DNA of 49,105 bases from a virus. How positions within the stretch are numbered: position 1 is the first letter of the stretch; each line of letters starts with the position of its first letter. Location: positions 72,153 through 121,257 of IMG/VR virus record IMGVR_UViG_3300003323_000621; one strand, given 5' to 3'. The position numbers and the translations under genes were made by a program. The notes under the pieces were generated by a model. That model saw only the letters and a list, made by a program, of their open reading frames with translations. It did not search any database and had not been told where the DNA came from. Below are positions 1 through 11,400 of the stretch, one piece after another.

Positions 1-2
1 CT

Positions 3-980
3 TTTTGGCAATCATGTAAATCTGGTAAATGGAATATATCAGCTTCTTTTAGAAAAAAGAAATTAGATGAAAATCTTGAATTACAAAAGAATATAATTCT
101 TGATGAATTGAAGAAATATTCTCCTGATGCAAGTATTATTAAAAAATATAAACCTTTACAACATATAATTAATGCTAATGTTTCTTCTAATATAAAAAAG
201 AATAATCTATTAGAAATATCAGTATTTGATTTACATATAGGTAAATTATCTTGGGATGAAGAAACAGGAGAAAATTATGATTCATATATTGCATGTGAAA
301 GATATAAAGCAGCTGTAAGAGATCTTGTAAGTAGAGTGTACAAAGGATCTATAAGTAAGATATTACTACCTATAGGAAATGATATGATTAATGTAGATAA
401 TAAGGCACATACTACAACTGCAGGTACTCCTCAGCATTGTGACTCAAGGTTTACTAAAATGATAAGAACAGCTAAGGATCTTTTAATAGAAGTTATAGAT
501 GAATTATCTTTAATAGCACCAGTAGATGTATTAGTAGTTCCAGGAAATCATGATAATGTAACAATGTTTACACTTGGTGAAATACTAGATGCTTTTTACA
601 GTAAAAATCCTTTAGTATCAATAATTAATGATCCTAAACAGAGAAAATACTATCAATTTGGAGTAAATGGAATTATGTTTACTCATGGTAATGAAGAAAA
701 GCATAATGATTTAGGATTAATATTTGCTACTGAACAACCTCAATTATGGGCAGATACTAAGTTTAGAGAAGCTCATTTAGGACATTTTCATAAAGTAAAA
801 TCTACTAAATATGTAAATATTAATGAAGAAACTGGATTTAAAGTAAGAGTTCTTCCTTCATTAAGTGGTACTGATGCATGGCATCATAGTAAAGGATATA
901 TTTCCAACAAATCAGCAGAAGCTTATTTATGGAATTATGATAGAGGATTAGAAGCTACATTTATACACAATTCAATATAA
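3..980 (+). CDS. Calcineurin-like metallophosphoesterase, 5' end cut by window edge
   Basis: The reading frame is open from base 3 with no stop, so the true start lies left of the window; a TTG at 108 is not a convincing start because in-frame codons continue upstream through a basic stretch (RKKK). All metallophosphoesterase motifs are present: D-x-H (DLHIGK, about base 228), GND (about 375), GNHD (about 543), a later H (THGN, about 684) and GHFH (about 780). This family uses two metal ions to cut phosphodiesters or phosphomonoesters; SbcD/Mre11-type nucleases belong to it. The gene overlaps the next start by one base, so it is probably co-transcribed with the virion block. The substrate cannot be told; a nuclease acting on DNA is the most natural guess in a phage. 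The fold is quite certain, the role is not. Confidence 0.85.
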   Translation, partial: FWQSCKSGKWNISASFRKKKLDENLELQKNIILDELKKYSPDASIIKKYKPLQHIINANVSSNIKKNNLLEISVFDLHIGKLSWDEETGENYDSYIACERYKAAVRDLVSRVYKGSISKILLPIGNDMINVDNKAHTTTAGTPQHCDSRFTKMIRTAKDLLIEVIDELSLIAPVDVLVVPGNHDNVTMFTLGEILDAFYSKNPLVSIINDPKQRKYYQFGVNGIMFTHGNEEKHNDLGLIFATEQPQLWADTKFREAHLGHFHKVKSTKYVNINEETGFKVRVLPSLSGTDAWHHSKGYISNKSAEAYLWNYDRGLEATFIHNSI

Positions 981-1663
981 TGACAAATAGAGATATAGTA
1001 AGTAGAGTAAGATCTATGAATAAATTTGTATCAGCAGATAACCTTATCAATGATAGGGTTATTCTTGCTGAACTAAAATCTAAGTCTTCTTTACTAATAA
1101 AGAGAGAAACAAATCTTAGGAGATTATGGCAATCTCCTAATATGTTTACTCCATTTTTATGTATAGAAATGGAAGTAGTTCCATTAGCTGAATGTTGTGA
1201 TTATAAATCACCTTGTAATATAGCTAAATCAAAGAAAAAATTACCTAAGATAGCTGAAGGGATATTTGGATTATTAATTCAAGGAGTATTTAATATAGAT
1301 ACTTCAGAAGAATTTAAATTTACTACAGCAAGAAGATATGCTAACTTACTAAAGTTAAATCTTCCAGGAAGACAAGGATATTATTGGATACAAAATGATC
1401 ACTTATATGCAAGTGATGAAGATGTACAAATGGTATCTATGTTTGCTTATCCTGATGAAGATGTTAATGCTAAAGAATGGAATAAATGTAAAGACAATTC
1501 TGAAGACAATTGTCCTTTAAATCCATTAGATGCTGAATTTAGATGTCCTTCTTATTTAATAGATTCAGTTGTTACTATGACATATGATTCTTTAATGAAA
1601 ACATATTTCAGAATAATTGATGATAAAACTTCAAATAATAAAGATGAACAACTTGCAAGGTAA
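980..1663 (+). CDS. Putative virion connector/neck protein, family not recognised
   Basis: A 227-residue protein whose ATG overlaps the upstream TAA by one base, which suggests translational coupling. It has a basic N-terminal third (SKSSLLIKRETNLRRLW), four cysteines around residues 73-80 (ECC..SPC), and a middle part with ARRYANLLKLNLPGRQGYYW and FAYPDED. No signal peptide or membrane segment is seen. Because it sits just before the IHF-like and tail tubular genes, where crAss-like genomes carry ring/adaptor genes, a head-tail connector role is inferred from position only. It could equally be another structural protein. Confidence 0.5.
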   Translation: MTNRDIVSRVRSMNKFVSADNLINDRVILAELKSKSSLLIKRETNLRRLWQSPNMFTPFLCIEMEVVPLAECCDYKSPCNIAKSKKKLPKIAEGIFGLLIQGVFNIDTSEEFKFTTARRYANLLKLNLPGRQGYYWIQNDHLYASDEDVQMVSMFAYPDEDVNAKEWNKCKDNSEDNCPLNPLDAEFRCPSYLIDSVVTMTYDSLMKTYFRIIDDKTSNNKDEQLAR

Positions 1664-2012
1664 CAATAAATTAACTAATGGTATATATATTACTAGTAAA
1701 ACTAAAGGTATAGAAAGAGCAGAATGGGTTTCTGATGGATTAGCAGAGTATATAAGATATAGACAATCTAAATTTGGATATATAGATAAATTTCTTTTTG
1801 AAGAAAAAGAAGGAATAATGTTTATATCTTTGAATCCTGATTATAAAAGTTATATTGATTCAGAAATAGAATTAGAAGTGGAAAATTCTATTCATGATAA
1901 TTATTATACTGGATTAAGACATTATAATATAGTAGATCCAGGATCTACTCATATGTATCCCCTAGTTACACAAAACAAAAACATAAATTCATATAAATTA
2001 TTTATGAAATAA
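1644..2012 (+). CDS. Small protein of the neck gene cluster, unknown
   Basis: A 122-residue protein. I chose the ATG at 1644 because it leaves a 20-base overlap with the previous gene; an ATG at 1617 would overlap by 47 bases. The sequence begins MNNLQGNNKLTNG and has a middle rich in aromatic and acidic residues, with no recognisable domain. The hexapeptide NLQGNN near its N-terminus recurs at the N-terminus of the tail stabilization protein starting at 3398. It lies between a putative connector and an IHF-like gene, so a virion role is likely but unproven. Confidence 0.55.
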   Translation: MNNLQGNNKLTNGIYITSKTKGIERAEWVSDGLAEYIRYRQSKFGYIDKFLFEEKEGIMFISLNPDYKSYIDSEIELEVENSIHDNYYTGLRHYNIVDPGSTHMYPLVTQNKNINSYKLFMK

Positions 2013-2014
2013 TA

Positions 2015-2488
2015 ATGAGACCAAAAGTAGATTATAGAACTACATCCAAAGATAATTATGAAAAATTCTGTTTAGAGAATTCTAATATAGAAATATCATT
2101 TAAACAATGGAAAGATATATTAGAAAAGTTTTCTGAGAATATTATTGATTATATACTAGAGACAGGTGAAAAAATAAAGCTTCCTTATGGATTGGGTGAT
2201 CTTAGTATAAATAAAAAGAAGCCAAAAAGAACAAAATATTTTCAAGGTAAAGAGTATATAAATTTTGCAATAGATTGGAAGAAAACCAGAGAATTAGGTA
2301 AATATGTATATCACATGAATTATCATTCAGATGGTTTTACATATAGTTGGATATGGTTTAAAGCTAATTGTAGATTTTACCAAAGTGAATTATGGTGGTT
2401 TAGAGCATGTAGGAAAGCTAGTAGGAGTATTAAACCTCAAGTAACAAATAATTCTTATTATGCTCAATTATATAACCAGTGGAAATAA
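2015..2488 (+). CDS. IHF/HU-like DNA-binding protein in the neck cluster
   Basis: A 157-residue protein. Residues about 28-75 resemble the IHF/HU fold: a helical segment (FKQWKDILEKFSENIIDYIL), then the turn ETGEKIKLPYGLGDLSINKKK, which parallels the HU pattern of Ge.v.LpgfG.f.v..r..R, followed by KPKRT. The C-terminal half (about 85-157) is rich in Trp, Tyr and Phe and is not part of the HU family, so it is an added domain. IHF-like genes next to the tail tubular gene are a known feature of crAss-like phages, which supports the call. It may bend phage DNA or have become a structural part of the neck. The full HU DNA-binding arm with its Pro tip is not clearly visible. Confidence 0.6.
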   Translation: MRPKVDYRTTSKDNYEKFCLENSNIEISFKQWKDILEKFSENIIDYILETGEKIKLPYGLGDLSINKKKPKRTKYFQGKEYINFAIDWKKTRELGKYVYHMNYHSDGFTYSWIWFKANCRFYQSELWWFRACRKASRSIKPQVTNNSYYAQLYNQWK

Positions 2489-2497
2489 ATAAATAAA

Positions 2498-3367
2498 ATG
2501 TCATATTATTACAAATATAAATTCATATCTCCAGAAGCTGTATATGCAAGGGTAAAAGAAGATCTTCAATCATACTTTGATACAGGTATAATTGATGATG
2601 TTCTTTTCCCTAAATATACAGAGTACTGCTTAAAAAAATTAGGAAGAGTTACTTATAAAGTAGTTGATATTCCATTGGAAATTCAAAACTTTCAAGCAAC
2701 ACTTCCTGAAGATTTTGTAGGAGTAAGAGAACTATTTGCTTGTGTAAATATAACCAGATGGCATCAAAATCCTTCAGCTACTTATACACAAATAACTTCT
2801 CAAGTAACTCCAGTATTAGATGCTTGTACTGATTGTGAGTTTGTGGATGAAGTAGTTACAATGAAAACTACTGGACAATGGAATTGGAGTTATCAAATAG
2901 GAGGTTTATTAAAACCAGCTAATATTGGAGCTATAGGTGAATGTAAAGATAATTGTGGTAATCTTTATTCTAATTCTCCAGACTCATATGATATTCATGG
3001 AAATAAGTTAGTTGTTAATTTTGAACATGGGGCTGTACATTTAGTTTATTACAAGAGGGAAGTTGATGAAAATGAGTATCAATTAATTCCTGATGTTGAA
3101 GAATTTATAGATTGGCTTGAACATTATATTAAGTTCAAATGTTTTGAAACTATATTTAATAAAGTTACTGATGAAAGTTTTAATCAAGTAAATGTTAAAT
3201 ATCAAATGTATAAACAGCTTCAAGCTGTAAAAAAAGTTATTGCTGAAACTGAATTTAAGAAACAAAATATATATGATGTAAGAAGAAGTATTCTTAAAAG
3301 CTACAATAGTTTTAATCATTATGATAGAATGCTTTGGGGAAGAAGATCTTATAAAAGAGGTTGGTAA
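2498..3367 (+). CDS. Tail tubular / ring protein (P22 gp4-like)
   Basis: A 289-residue protein starting MSYYYKYKF. Its opening pattern (AVYARVKEDLQSYFDTGIIDD, then a helix ending CLKKLGRV) followed by beta-rich sequence (PLEIQNFQATLPEDFVGVREL) resembles head-tail adaptor proteins of the P22 gp4 / T7 gp11 type. The C-terminal third (about 200-289) is helical and basic (KQLQAVKKVIAETEFKKQN, RRSILKSYN, GRRSYKRGW). It sits between the IHF-like gene and the stabilization/muzzle gene, the order known from crAss-like genomes. It probably forms one ring of the neck. Family assignment rests on pattern and order, not on an alignment. Confidence 0.65.
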   Translation: MSYYYKYKFISPEAVYARVKEDLQSYFDTGIIDDVLFPKYTEYCLKKLGRVTYKVVDIPLEIQNFQATLPEDFVGVRELFACVNITRWHQNPSATYTQITSQVTPVLDACTDCEFVDEVVTMKTTGQWNWSYQIGGLLKPANIGAIGECKDNCGNLYSNSPDSYDIHGNKLVVNFEHGAVHLVYYKREVDENEYQLIPDVEEFIDWLEHYIKFKCFETIFNKVTDESFNQVNVKYQMYKQLQAVKKVIAETEFKKQNIYDVRRSILKSYNSFNHYDRMLWGRRSYKRGW

Positions 3368-3397
3368 TATTTTGTTTTATTTATAATATTAAATATA

Positions 3398-6300
3398 ATG
3401 GCTGAAGAAAGAAGCAATTTACAAGGAAATAATAGTAATACAGTTGTTTCTGCTATTTTTGGTTTGAATTTAGATAATGTTAATCTACAAATCAAAGATG
3501 GACAGCTTACTTATGCACTTAATGCTACTATAGAAGGATTTGATGGTAACATGGTTACTTATCAAAATGAAGAATCTAATATAAAGTGTACAGATTTTCC
3601 TGCTGGATTTAAAGTGATAGGACACTTAATTTTAAGTGAGCAAGATAAAATAGTATTCTTTATTTTTAATGAAGAAACTAAATCTTCTGAAATAGGATTT
3701 GTTGATATTAATACTTGTAAATATTCTAAACTAATTAATGCTGATTGTTTAAATTTTTCAATGCTTCATCCTATACAAGCAAAGTATAGGACTACAGATT
3801 GTACTACACAAATATTTTTTACAGATTTTTACAATCCAAGAAGGTATATTGATCTTAATGAGTTACCTTATAAAAAAGAAGGAGAAAATTGTGATGAACA
3901 AGTTACAAACATAATTGATTGTAATTTAATGCTTGTTCAAAGACAATTCAGTATACCTAATTTATTTGTTACTGAAGTAGTAGGAGAAGGATCTTTAGTA
4001 GAAGGTACTTATCAGTTTACTATTCAATATGCAGATGAATTAGGTAATGGGTTTAGTGATTACCATAGTGTAACTAATCCAGCTTCTATTTTTGCTGGAG
4101 TACAATCAAATAATTTTGATAATATTACATCCAAGGCTGTAAATATTCTTATTGATGGATTAGATAGGACATTTGAATATTATAATTTAGCTGTTATAAA
4201 AACAATTAATAATATTCCTAGTGTGGAGTTAATAGGTACATTTCCTATTAATTCTACCAGAGAAGAATATTTATATACAGGAGTAACTTCTACACAAGAA
4301 CCTCTATCTATAGATGAAATACTCTTAAAAAGAGCTATTTATCCTTATGCAAAGGAAATAGCTACTGTAGATAATGTATTGGTATATGGTAATTTAATTT
4401 CTGATAAAAGAATAAATTATCAAAGTATAGCTAATCAAATAGAACTTCAATGGGAAACATGGAAAGTTCCAGATAATATTTACTCTAAAGGAGAAAGTTC
4501 TGCTAATTTAAGAGGATATATGAGAGATGAAGTATATGCTTTTGAAATAGCATTCTTATTAAGAAGTGGTAAACAAACAGATGGTTTTCATATTCCAGGT
4601 AGAAAATCTAAGGCTTCTGATTTAGAAGTTGTAAACAATGATGATGTTATTTATGAAGAAGACAGTAAATGTGAAATAATTCAAAGAGTAGGTTTACCCA
4701 GATGGAAAGTATATAATACTGGATGTAGGATTGATTATTCTAAACAGTATAAAGACTTTATAAATAGAAATAGTCCTACAACTAATTTAGCTGTTGAATA
4801 TTCATATCACCCTGGACCTTTTCCTAATGATCCAGGTAATCCTCCTGAAGAACCAAACAATACTGATCCTTCTTGTTATACAGGTCCATATGAATATGGA
4901 TGTATGGGATATTATGAGTCTACTGAAGAGTATTCTTGTAATACAGAAATATGGGGAGATTTAGCTGGTGAAAAACAAAGATTTCATAAATTTCCTGATT
5001 GCCTTATATCTCCAATTCATGATGAAAATGGAAGCATATATCCTATAGGTATAAGGATAGATAGTACACAAATTAAAACATTAATTGATAATAGTAACTT
5101 AACTCAAGAAGAAAAAGATAACATAGTAGGATATAAAATTCTTAGAGGTAATAGAGCTAATAATAAATCAGTAGTTGCAAAAGGACTGTTATTTAATGTA
5201 GGAAAATATAATAAAGATACTTCTACTTATTTTTATCCAAATTATCCTTATAATGATTTAAGACCAGATCCTTTCCTAACTAATAAAGATATTAGTAGTG
5301 GTGTTGATTTAGGAGAAGAATTAAATTCTTCTTTTGAAGAAGTAGGTACTGAAGGTTCTAATTTAACTACATTTTATGATGCAGTTATACCAGCTTTTTC
5401 ATGGAAAAATAATAATGATACTATTGTGATACAGTACAATGGTACCTTTAATGGTGATCCTAAGCATTTTAAAAGTTTATATTTATTATTTAATAATATA
5501 GAAATATTTAATAGTAATATATTTTCTACTGATCCCAATGATTCATTTACTCTTATAACAGAATTAAAAAGAGTTGATAGTGCAGCAACTATTCTTATAA
5601 AAAATACTTTAAATATAATAGGTGCTAATCCTAAAACAATTAAGAAAACAATTACAATAAATTCTGTAGCTTTAAATACTCCTAATACAGTAACCTTAAA
5701 AGGTAAGGTTGTAAGAGGATCTTTACTTACTTCTCCTCCACCAGTAGAGGATGGTGAAATAACAGCTCAAGGTTATATAATGGGTTATAGAGCAGCTCCT
5801 AGTATAGCAGAAGATCCTGGGTTATTAAATGGTTTTATTTCTACAGATAGTAAAAAAAGATTTACTTTACATTCACCAGATACTTCATTTTATCAACCAT
5901 TTTTAGGAAATGTTCTTAAGATAGAATCTATAGAACAAGGTAAAAGTATCTCACATTTTGCACAGGTACAAAATCATGCAAGATATAAAATATATACAGA
6001 TAGCTTATTTTTAACTGCAATTGGTGCAGCTGCAGTAATTACTGGTTTATCAAGATGGGTATTAGTAGGTGTATCTAGTGGAGGTACATTAATTGATGGT
6101 AATGCTGCTATTAATACTTATCAAACATTAACATCTATATTCCAGAATCTTGTTCCATATATAAACTATGCTTATCAATTTAACTCTATAGGAAACTATA
6201 ATAAATCTATTAATGTTGATAATAATGGTTCTAAACAAAGATTAATTGATTTATCTTCTTATTTAATCCCAGGTATAGTTGGAGTAGGAGATACTAATTT

Positions 6301-8467
6301 GATTAATAACTATCAAAGAGAATCTTCTGTATATATAAGAACAAATAAATCACTTCCTTTTACACATGAACAAGGAGGGGTTTTAGATGAATCCAGATGG
6401 AATTTAGGATGTCAAGGATTAGGAACTACAAGAGAAACTAATATATCATCTTATTATGCTTCTATAAAAAGAAATATAGCTAATCAATATGGTAGGATGT
6501 ATTCTTATGAAACTATAGATACTGGATTTCAGTATCCTATTAGTTTTACTGGAGTATCCACAGTATTTGGTGGTGATATATTTATTAATAGATTTGGATT
6601 AAAAAGAAAATTACCATTCTTCACTTATAATGGAGTTGGATTAAATGATGGAGCAGATATAGAATATAACAATATATCTAATGTAGGAAATGCTAAGTAT
6701 TGGTATAGTTCTCAAACAAAAGCTGATGGTGGAAGTGGATTTTTATCCAGGTTAGCTGGTATATTATTTGGTACTAAAGTACATGAACTTGATTGTGATA
6801 GATCTTCTTTCTTTTATAGAACAGGTAAGATGTATTTATTTGCTTATGGGTTACCCTATTTTTATACAGAATCTGAAGTTAATGTAGATTTCAGACATGC
6901 AGCTGATTCTCAAATAAGAGACTTTTATCCAAAGAATAATCAATTAGTTATTCCTGATGATTGGTTTCAAGAGAAAAATGTCTCTATTATAAATGATAAT
7001 AGTTATATTTATAACAAAACATATTCTAAACAAAATAAAGAGAACTTATTTACTCATTTAAGAGAAGATTTTAAAGAAGATGAAAGCTGTTATGTTTATT
7101 ATCCTACTAGATTAATATACTCTGATAGAATAACAAATACTAAGAAATCTACTTGGTTATTCTCTAAACCAGCCAACTTCTATGATTTACCTAATATCTA
7201 TGGTAGATTAAGAGGATTAGATGGTCTTGAAAATAATCAGTTATTAGTAAGATTTGAGAATAAAACTCAGATGTATAATGCAATGGTATCTATAGATACT
7301 ACTAATGGTAAATCAGCTTATGTAGGAGGTAATGAATTATTTAGGAATATACCACTTGATTTCTTTGATACAGATGAAGGATATTCTGGATCTAATAATA
7401 GAATGTTACTTAAATCTGAGTTAGGACACCTTTTTGTAGATGAGAAAAGAGGTAATGTATATTTATTAAGTGCAAGTGGTCAAGTAGGATTACAAGATAT
7501 AACTAATGGTTTATCTAAGTGGTTTACACAGAATATGCCATTTGTAATTAATAAGTATTTCCCTAATATAGATATTGATAACTCTTATAATGGAATTGGA
7601 ATTACTGGTGTATGGGATAGTAAATATAATAGATTTATAATAACTAAACTTGATTATGAACCTATAGTAGATAATATAGTATATAATGAAGATACTGGTA
7701 AATTTACTTTAAATGGAAATGTAATAGAGTTATCTGATAGAAGATATTTTTGTAATAAGTCATTTACTTTATCTTATTGTCCAGATACAAAATCTTGGAT
7801 TTCATTTCATTCTTACATACCTAATTTCTATACTCCATATATAGGATCTTTCTTTTCTGGAGTAAATAGTAATATATCTAATATATGGCAACATAATATA
7901 TCTCCTACTAATTATCAAAGATTCTATGGTAAATTGGAACCTTATATATTAGAATATCCAATTAAGTTTGGTTTAGATGATGAAATATTATCTTCTGTAA
8001 AGGATTATGTTACTATATTAGAATACAAAAATGATCAAGATTTCTATGAAGTAAATTATGGAGTATATTTTAATAAAGCAATTATATATAATAATCAACA
8101 GTGCTCAGGAACATTAAATCTTATTCCTAAACCTTTAAATTCTTTAAAAGCTTATTCTACTTATCCAAAGTTAAATACTAATTCTAAGGATATATTAGTT
8201 ACTAAATCTGATAATTTATTTAACTATAATACATTCTGGGATTTAAAGAATGATAATGTAAATGATACTTTCTTTAAGAAGTCTTGTGTAAACAGAACTA
8301 TAGATAAAGAGCTTGATAATTCTGTATTAGACTATTCAAGAATGTCTCATAAAAAAGGTAGAATAAGAGCAAAGAATTTAAGGATAAGACATATACAAGA
8401 TGCTACTGATAAATATAAGTTTGTATCTAAGTATCTTACTATTAGTACTCAAAAATCTATAAAATAA
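3398..8467 (+). CDS. Tail stabilization / muzzle protein (P22 gp10-like)
   Basis: A 1689-residue protein. Residues about 20-170 contain NVNLQIKDGQLTYALNATIE, TYQNEESN, FPAGFKVIGH and NPRRYIDL, a start typical of the crAss-like stabilization/muzzle proteins, whose N-terminal part resembles P22 gp10. It is mostly beta-rich, with a proline-rich linker at about residues 468-486 (HPGPFPNDPGNPPEEPNN) next to a Cys-containing segment. A hydrophobic Ala/Gly-rich stretch around residues 870-885 (TAIGAAAVITGL) is odd for a tail protein. The basic C-terminus (MSHKKGRIRAKNLRIRHI) is near 1655. The TAA overlaps the next ATG by one base. Its role is to close the tail end of the portal channel and hold the packaged DNA. 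Confidence 0.75.
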   Translation: MAEERSNLQGNNSNTVVSAIFGLNLDNVNLQIKDGQLTYALNATIEGFDGNMVTYQNEESNIKCTDFPAGFKVIGHLILSEQDKIVFFIFNEETKSSEIGFVDINTCKYSKLINADCLNFSMLHPIQAKYRTTDCTTQIFFTDFYNPRRYIDLNELPYKKEGENCDEQVTNIIDCNLMLVQRQFSIPNLFVTEVVGEGSLVEGTYQFTIQYADELGNGFSDYHSVTNPASIFAGVQSNNFDNITSKAVNILIDGLDRTFEYYNLAVIKTINNIPSVELIGTFPINSTREEYLYTGVTSTQEPLSIDEILLKRAIYPYAKEIATVDNVLVYGNLISDKRINYQSIANQIELQWETWKVPDNIYSKGESSANLRGYMRDEVYAFEIAFLLRSGKQTDGFHIPGRKSKASDLEVVNNDDVIYEEDSKCEIIQRVGLPRWKVYNTGCRIDYSKQYKDFINRNSPTTNLAVEYSYHPGPFPNDPGNPPEEPNNTDPSCYTGPYEYGCMGYYESTEEYSCNTEIWGDLAGEKQRFHKFPDCLISPIHDENGSIYPIGIRIDSTQIKTLIDNSNLTQEEKDNIVGYKILRGNRANNKSVVAKGLLFNVGKYNKDTSTYFYPNYPYNDLRPDPFLTNKDISSGVDLGEELNSSFEEVGTEGSNLTTFYDAVIPAFSWKNNNDTIVIQYNGTFNGDPKHFKSLYLLFNNIEIFNSNIFSTDPNDSFTLITELKRVDSAATILIKNTLNIIGANPKTIKKTITINSVALNTPNTVTLKGKVVRGSLLTSPPPVEDGEITAQGYIMGYRAAPSIAEDPGLLNGFISTDSKKRFTLHSPDTSFYQPFLGNVLKIESIEQGKSISHFAQVQNHARYKIYTDSLFLTAIGAAAVITGLSRWVLVGVSSGGTLIDGNAAINTYQTLTSIFQNLVPYINYAYQFNSIGNYNKSINVDNNGSKQRLIDLSSYLIPGIVGVGDTNLINNYQRESSVYIRTNKSLPFTHEQGGVLDESRWNLGCQGLGTTRETNISSYYASIKRNIANQYGRMYSYETIDTGFQYPISFTGVSTVFGGDIFINRFGLKRKLPFFTYNGVGLNDGADIEYNNISNVGNAKYWYSSQTKADGGSGFLSRLAGILFGTKVHELDCDRSSFFYRTGKMYLFAYGLPYFYTESEVNVDFRHAADSQIRDFYPKNNQLVIPDDWFQEKNVSIINDNSYIYNKTYSKQNKENLFTHLREDFKEDESCYVYYPTRLIYSDRITNTKKSTWLFSKPANFYDLPNIYGRLRGLDGLENNQLLVRFENKTQMYNAMVSIDTTNGKSAYVGGNELFRNIPLDFFDTDEGYSGSNNRMLLKSELGHLFVDEKRGNVYLLSASGQVGLQDITNGLSKWFTQNMPFVINKYFPNIDIDNSYNGIGITGVWDSKYNRFIITKLDYEPIVDNIVYNEDTGKFTLNGNVIELSDRRYFCNKSFTLSYCPDTKSWISFHSYIPNFYTPYIGSFFSGVNSNISNIWQHNISPTNYQRFYGKLEPYILEYPIKFGLDDEILSSVKDYVTILEYKNDQDFYEVNYGVYFNKAIIYNNQQCSGTLNLIPKPLNSLKAYSTYPKLNTNSKDILVTKSDNLFNYNTFWDLKNDNVNDTFFKKSCVNRTIDKELDNSVLDYSRMSHKKGRIRAKNLRIRHIQDATDKYKFVSKYLTISTQKSIK

Positions 8468-11400
8468 TGCCTGGAGATAAAAAGAAGAAAAATTATAATT
8501 CTAGAGATCCTAGAACAATGGCAGAGATACAGAAAGAAAATATAAATTCTATTCCAAATTCTCAATGGAAAAATGCTATTCCTGTATATTTACCTAATGA
8601 TGTAGTAGTTAAAAAAGGAAAAGCAGTAAAGGTTCCTGCACCAAAACCAAATGAATATTCTCCTGGTAGTTCAGAAACCTTGGATAATTTATCTTCAAAT
8701 GTATTTTCATATTTTCTAGGAGTTAAAAATGATGGATTAATTCCTTCTCCTTATAGGCCAACTAATGCTAAGGATCCAAAAAGTAAATACTATACTTATA
8801 AAAACATAAAAAATGACATAAAAGAAGATTTAATAGGAGATTCTTATAATGAAAGAATAGCTAATGCTGAGAAAGTATATGCTTCTGGAAATCCAAACTA
8901 TAATCCAATTGTTATATCCAAGAATAGATCTTTTGATGATTACTATAATTATTTAAGTAATAGTAAAAGAAAGGTTAAAATGTCAGGAAATAGTATTAAT
9001 TTAGGACATTATAATCTTTCAGCAGGAGAAGATGAAAGAGGAAGGTACATAAGTGCATATGATAAATATGATTGGAACTTATTAGAAGGTGCTGGATTTA
9101 ATGGTAATAGTTGGGAAACATATGATAGAATATATGATGATGAATGGGATAAAATTCAAAAACCTACTAAAAAAGAAGATGGAGGAGCTGTAGGAGATCC
9201 TATTAAAAAATCTAAAGGAAATACTTCTACAAGTGTTCCTATAACCCTTTATGGTCCTACTGATACTGTTAAGAAAGGAAATAAAACAGTAAAAGTAAAA
9301 AGACCCAGTATTATTGGATCTCTTCCTGTTCAACCTTCTATAAATAATCCTATAGAATTTTTAAATTCATATTATAATAGTGATGAATTTAAAAGAAAAT
9401 CTGGATCATTTTATGATGCTAATATGTCCTATTATAAAGCAGGAGATAGAAGCTATGATGTAGAATATGTAGATAGTAGTAATGAAGGAAGCAATGCTGT
9501 ACCTGCTACAAAACTTGTTACATCAGATATGTTTGGAAAAGGTAGGGGTAAAGATCCTAGTATTATATTAGATAGAAGTCAGGCAAAAAGAAGAGGAATG
9601 AATCTTGAGAATGATATTCTTCCACATGAATATTCTCATACTACCAGAGAATTAAGTGCTGATGATGAAGCAAAGTTTATAGAAAAAAATAGAGATTTTT
9701 TAGTTAAAGATTTTTATAGAAGATATTTAGAAGATATAAATACAACACCTACTGAACATAATTTTTCAAGATGGTCTCAGTCTGTTCTTAATCATGAACA
9801 ACTTCCTAGTGAGAACTATTCTGATATGAATACTCTTAGATGGATTCTGTATAAGAACAATATATATGATGCCAGAAAGGGACCTTTGACTAAGGAACAA
9901 TTACAGAAAGCTATTGAAGATCCTAATATAAAAGATAATTTCATGTTTAAAAGATTATTAAAATCTTTTTCAATTGATGATATTGTAGAACTTAATAATA
10001 CAATAGCTTATAACAATCAAAAAAATAATACACCAATGGCAAGAAATGGATTATCTATGAAAAGAAAAAATTATATGAGTTTTGACCCTGGTGGTAATCC
10101 TAGTCCACAGGAAAAGTATTATCAATCAAGTGCTAGATTAAGTCATTATAAAAATATTCTTAATGATAAATTAAAAGCTAAAAATCCAGAAGCTTTTAGT
10201 AATTACTTTAAAGGACTTGTAGATCTTAGAAGATCAGGTAAAACTAATGAAGCTGATAAGTATGTTCAATCTACAGCATATAATGAATATTTAACTCCTC
10301 AAGAAGTTAAATCTACATTAGGAGATAATGATTATAATGATTATTTATCTAGTATTAGAGAAGTAAATGCTTATGATGTAGCTCAAGGTAAACAACCATT
10401 ATATGGTAATGTAGAAGGAGAAACAAATCTTAATGCATTAAATTATGGTAGAAGGTTTGCTTCTTTACAAATAACTCCTAGTTTATCTGTTTTTAATAAA
10501 GCTTCAGGTAAAAACTATAAGAGGAATTATACATATAATCCTGTAACAAGACAAGTAGATGTTAAAGAAGAAGGAGATGTATCATTAAGACCCAACTATG
10601 TTTCTTCAATAACCCCTACTAATGAAGTAGTAAATAACATGGATGATGGTGGTGTACTTGCATTTAAAGTACCACAAATTCCTATACACACAGAAATGAT
10701 GGAAGGTCCTTTAGATGGACTTGAAAAAGATGGTATTGATTATTATGCTAAATCAGGTATACATATTAAACCTGAAAATAGAGGTAAGTTTAATGCTCTT
10801 AAAAAAAGAACTGGTAAAACTACAGAAGAACTTACTCATTCTAAAAATCCTTTAACTAGAAAAAGAGCTATATTTGCTCAGAATGCTAAAAAGTGGAATA
10901 AGGGTAAGAAAAAAGATGATGGTGGTATTATAGAAGATACATATTTAAATCCTCTTAATTATGATCCTACATTAGATTATTATGAAGAGTATGCAAATAA
11001 TCCTAATCTAATGTTAGATGAAGAAGCTGAATTTGGTACTTCATTACCTGATCCTACAAAACCTAAAATAGATGGAAGTATAACTAATCCTAATAATGTA
11101 GGAGGTTATTTATGGGATCCAATGTCACAAGCAGTTCCTACTCCTTTTGAACAAAATAATTCTGGAGTTATAGATACCAGAACTAATCAACAATTCTTTA
11201 CTGTAGATCCTAATCAACAAGGACCTCAGTTTAATGGAGATTTAAATCAAGATAGTAATCAGCAAAATAATCCTTTATTTAGAATAGGAGAAGAAGATAT
11301 ACAAAATGGATTATTAGGATTAGCTTATGCTACAGGAAATCTTAATAGACCAAGGTCTAATAGAATGCCTTTATTAACATCTTATAATCCTTATGCTCAA

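Noticed and set aside
3083-3319. Minus-strand frames under the structural genes, such as this one
   Set aside because: AT-rich composition makes Ile/Phe/Ser-rich shadow frames opposite real genes; none has a motif or initiation context.
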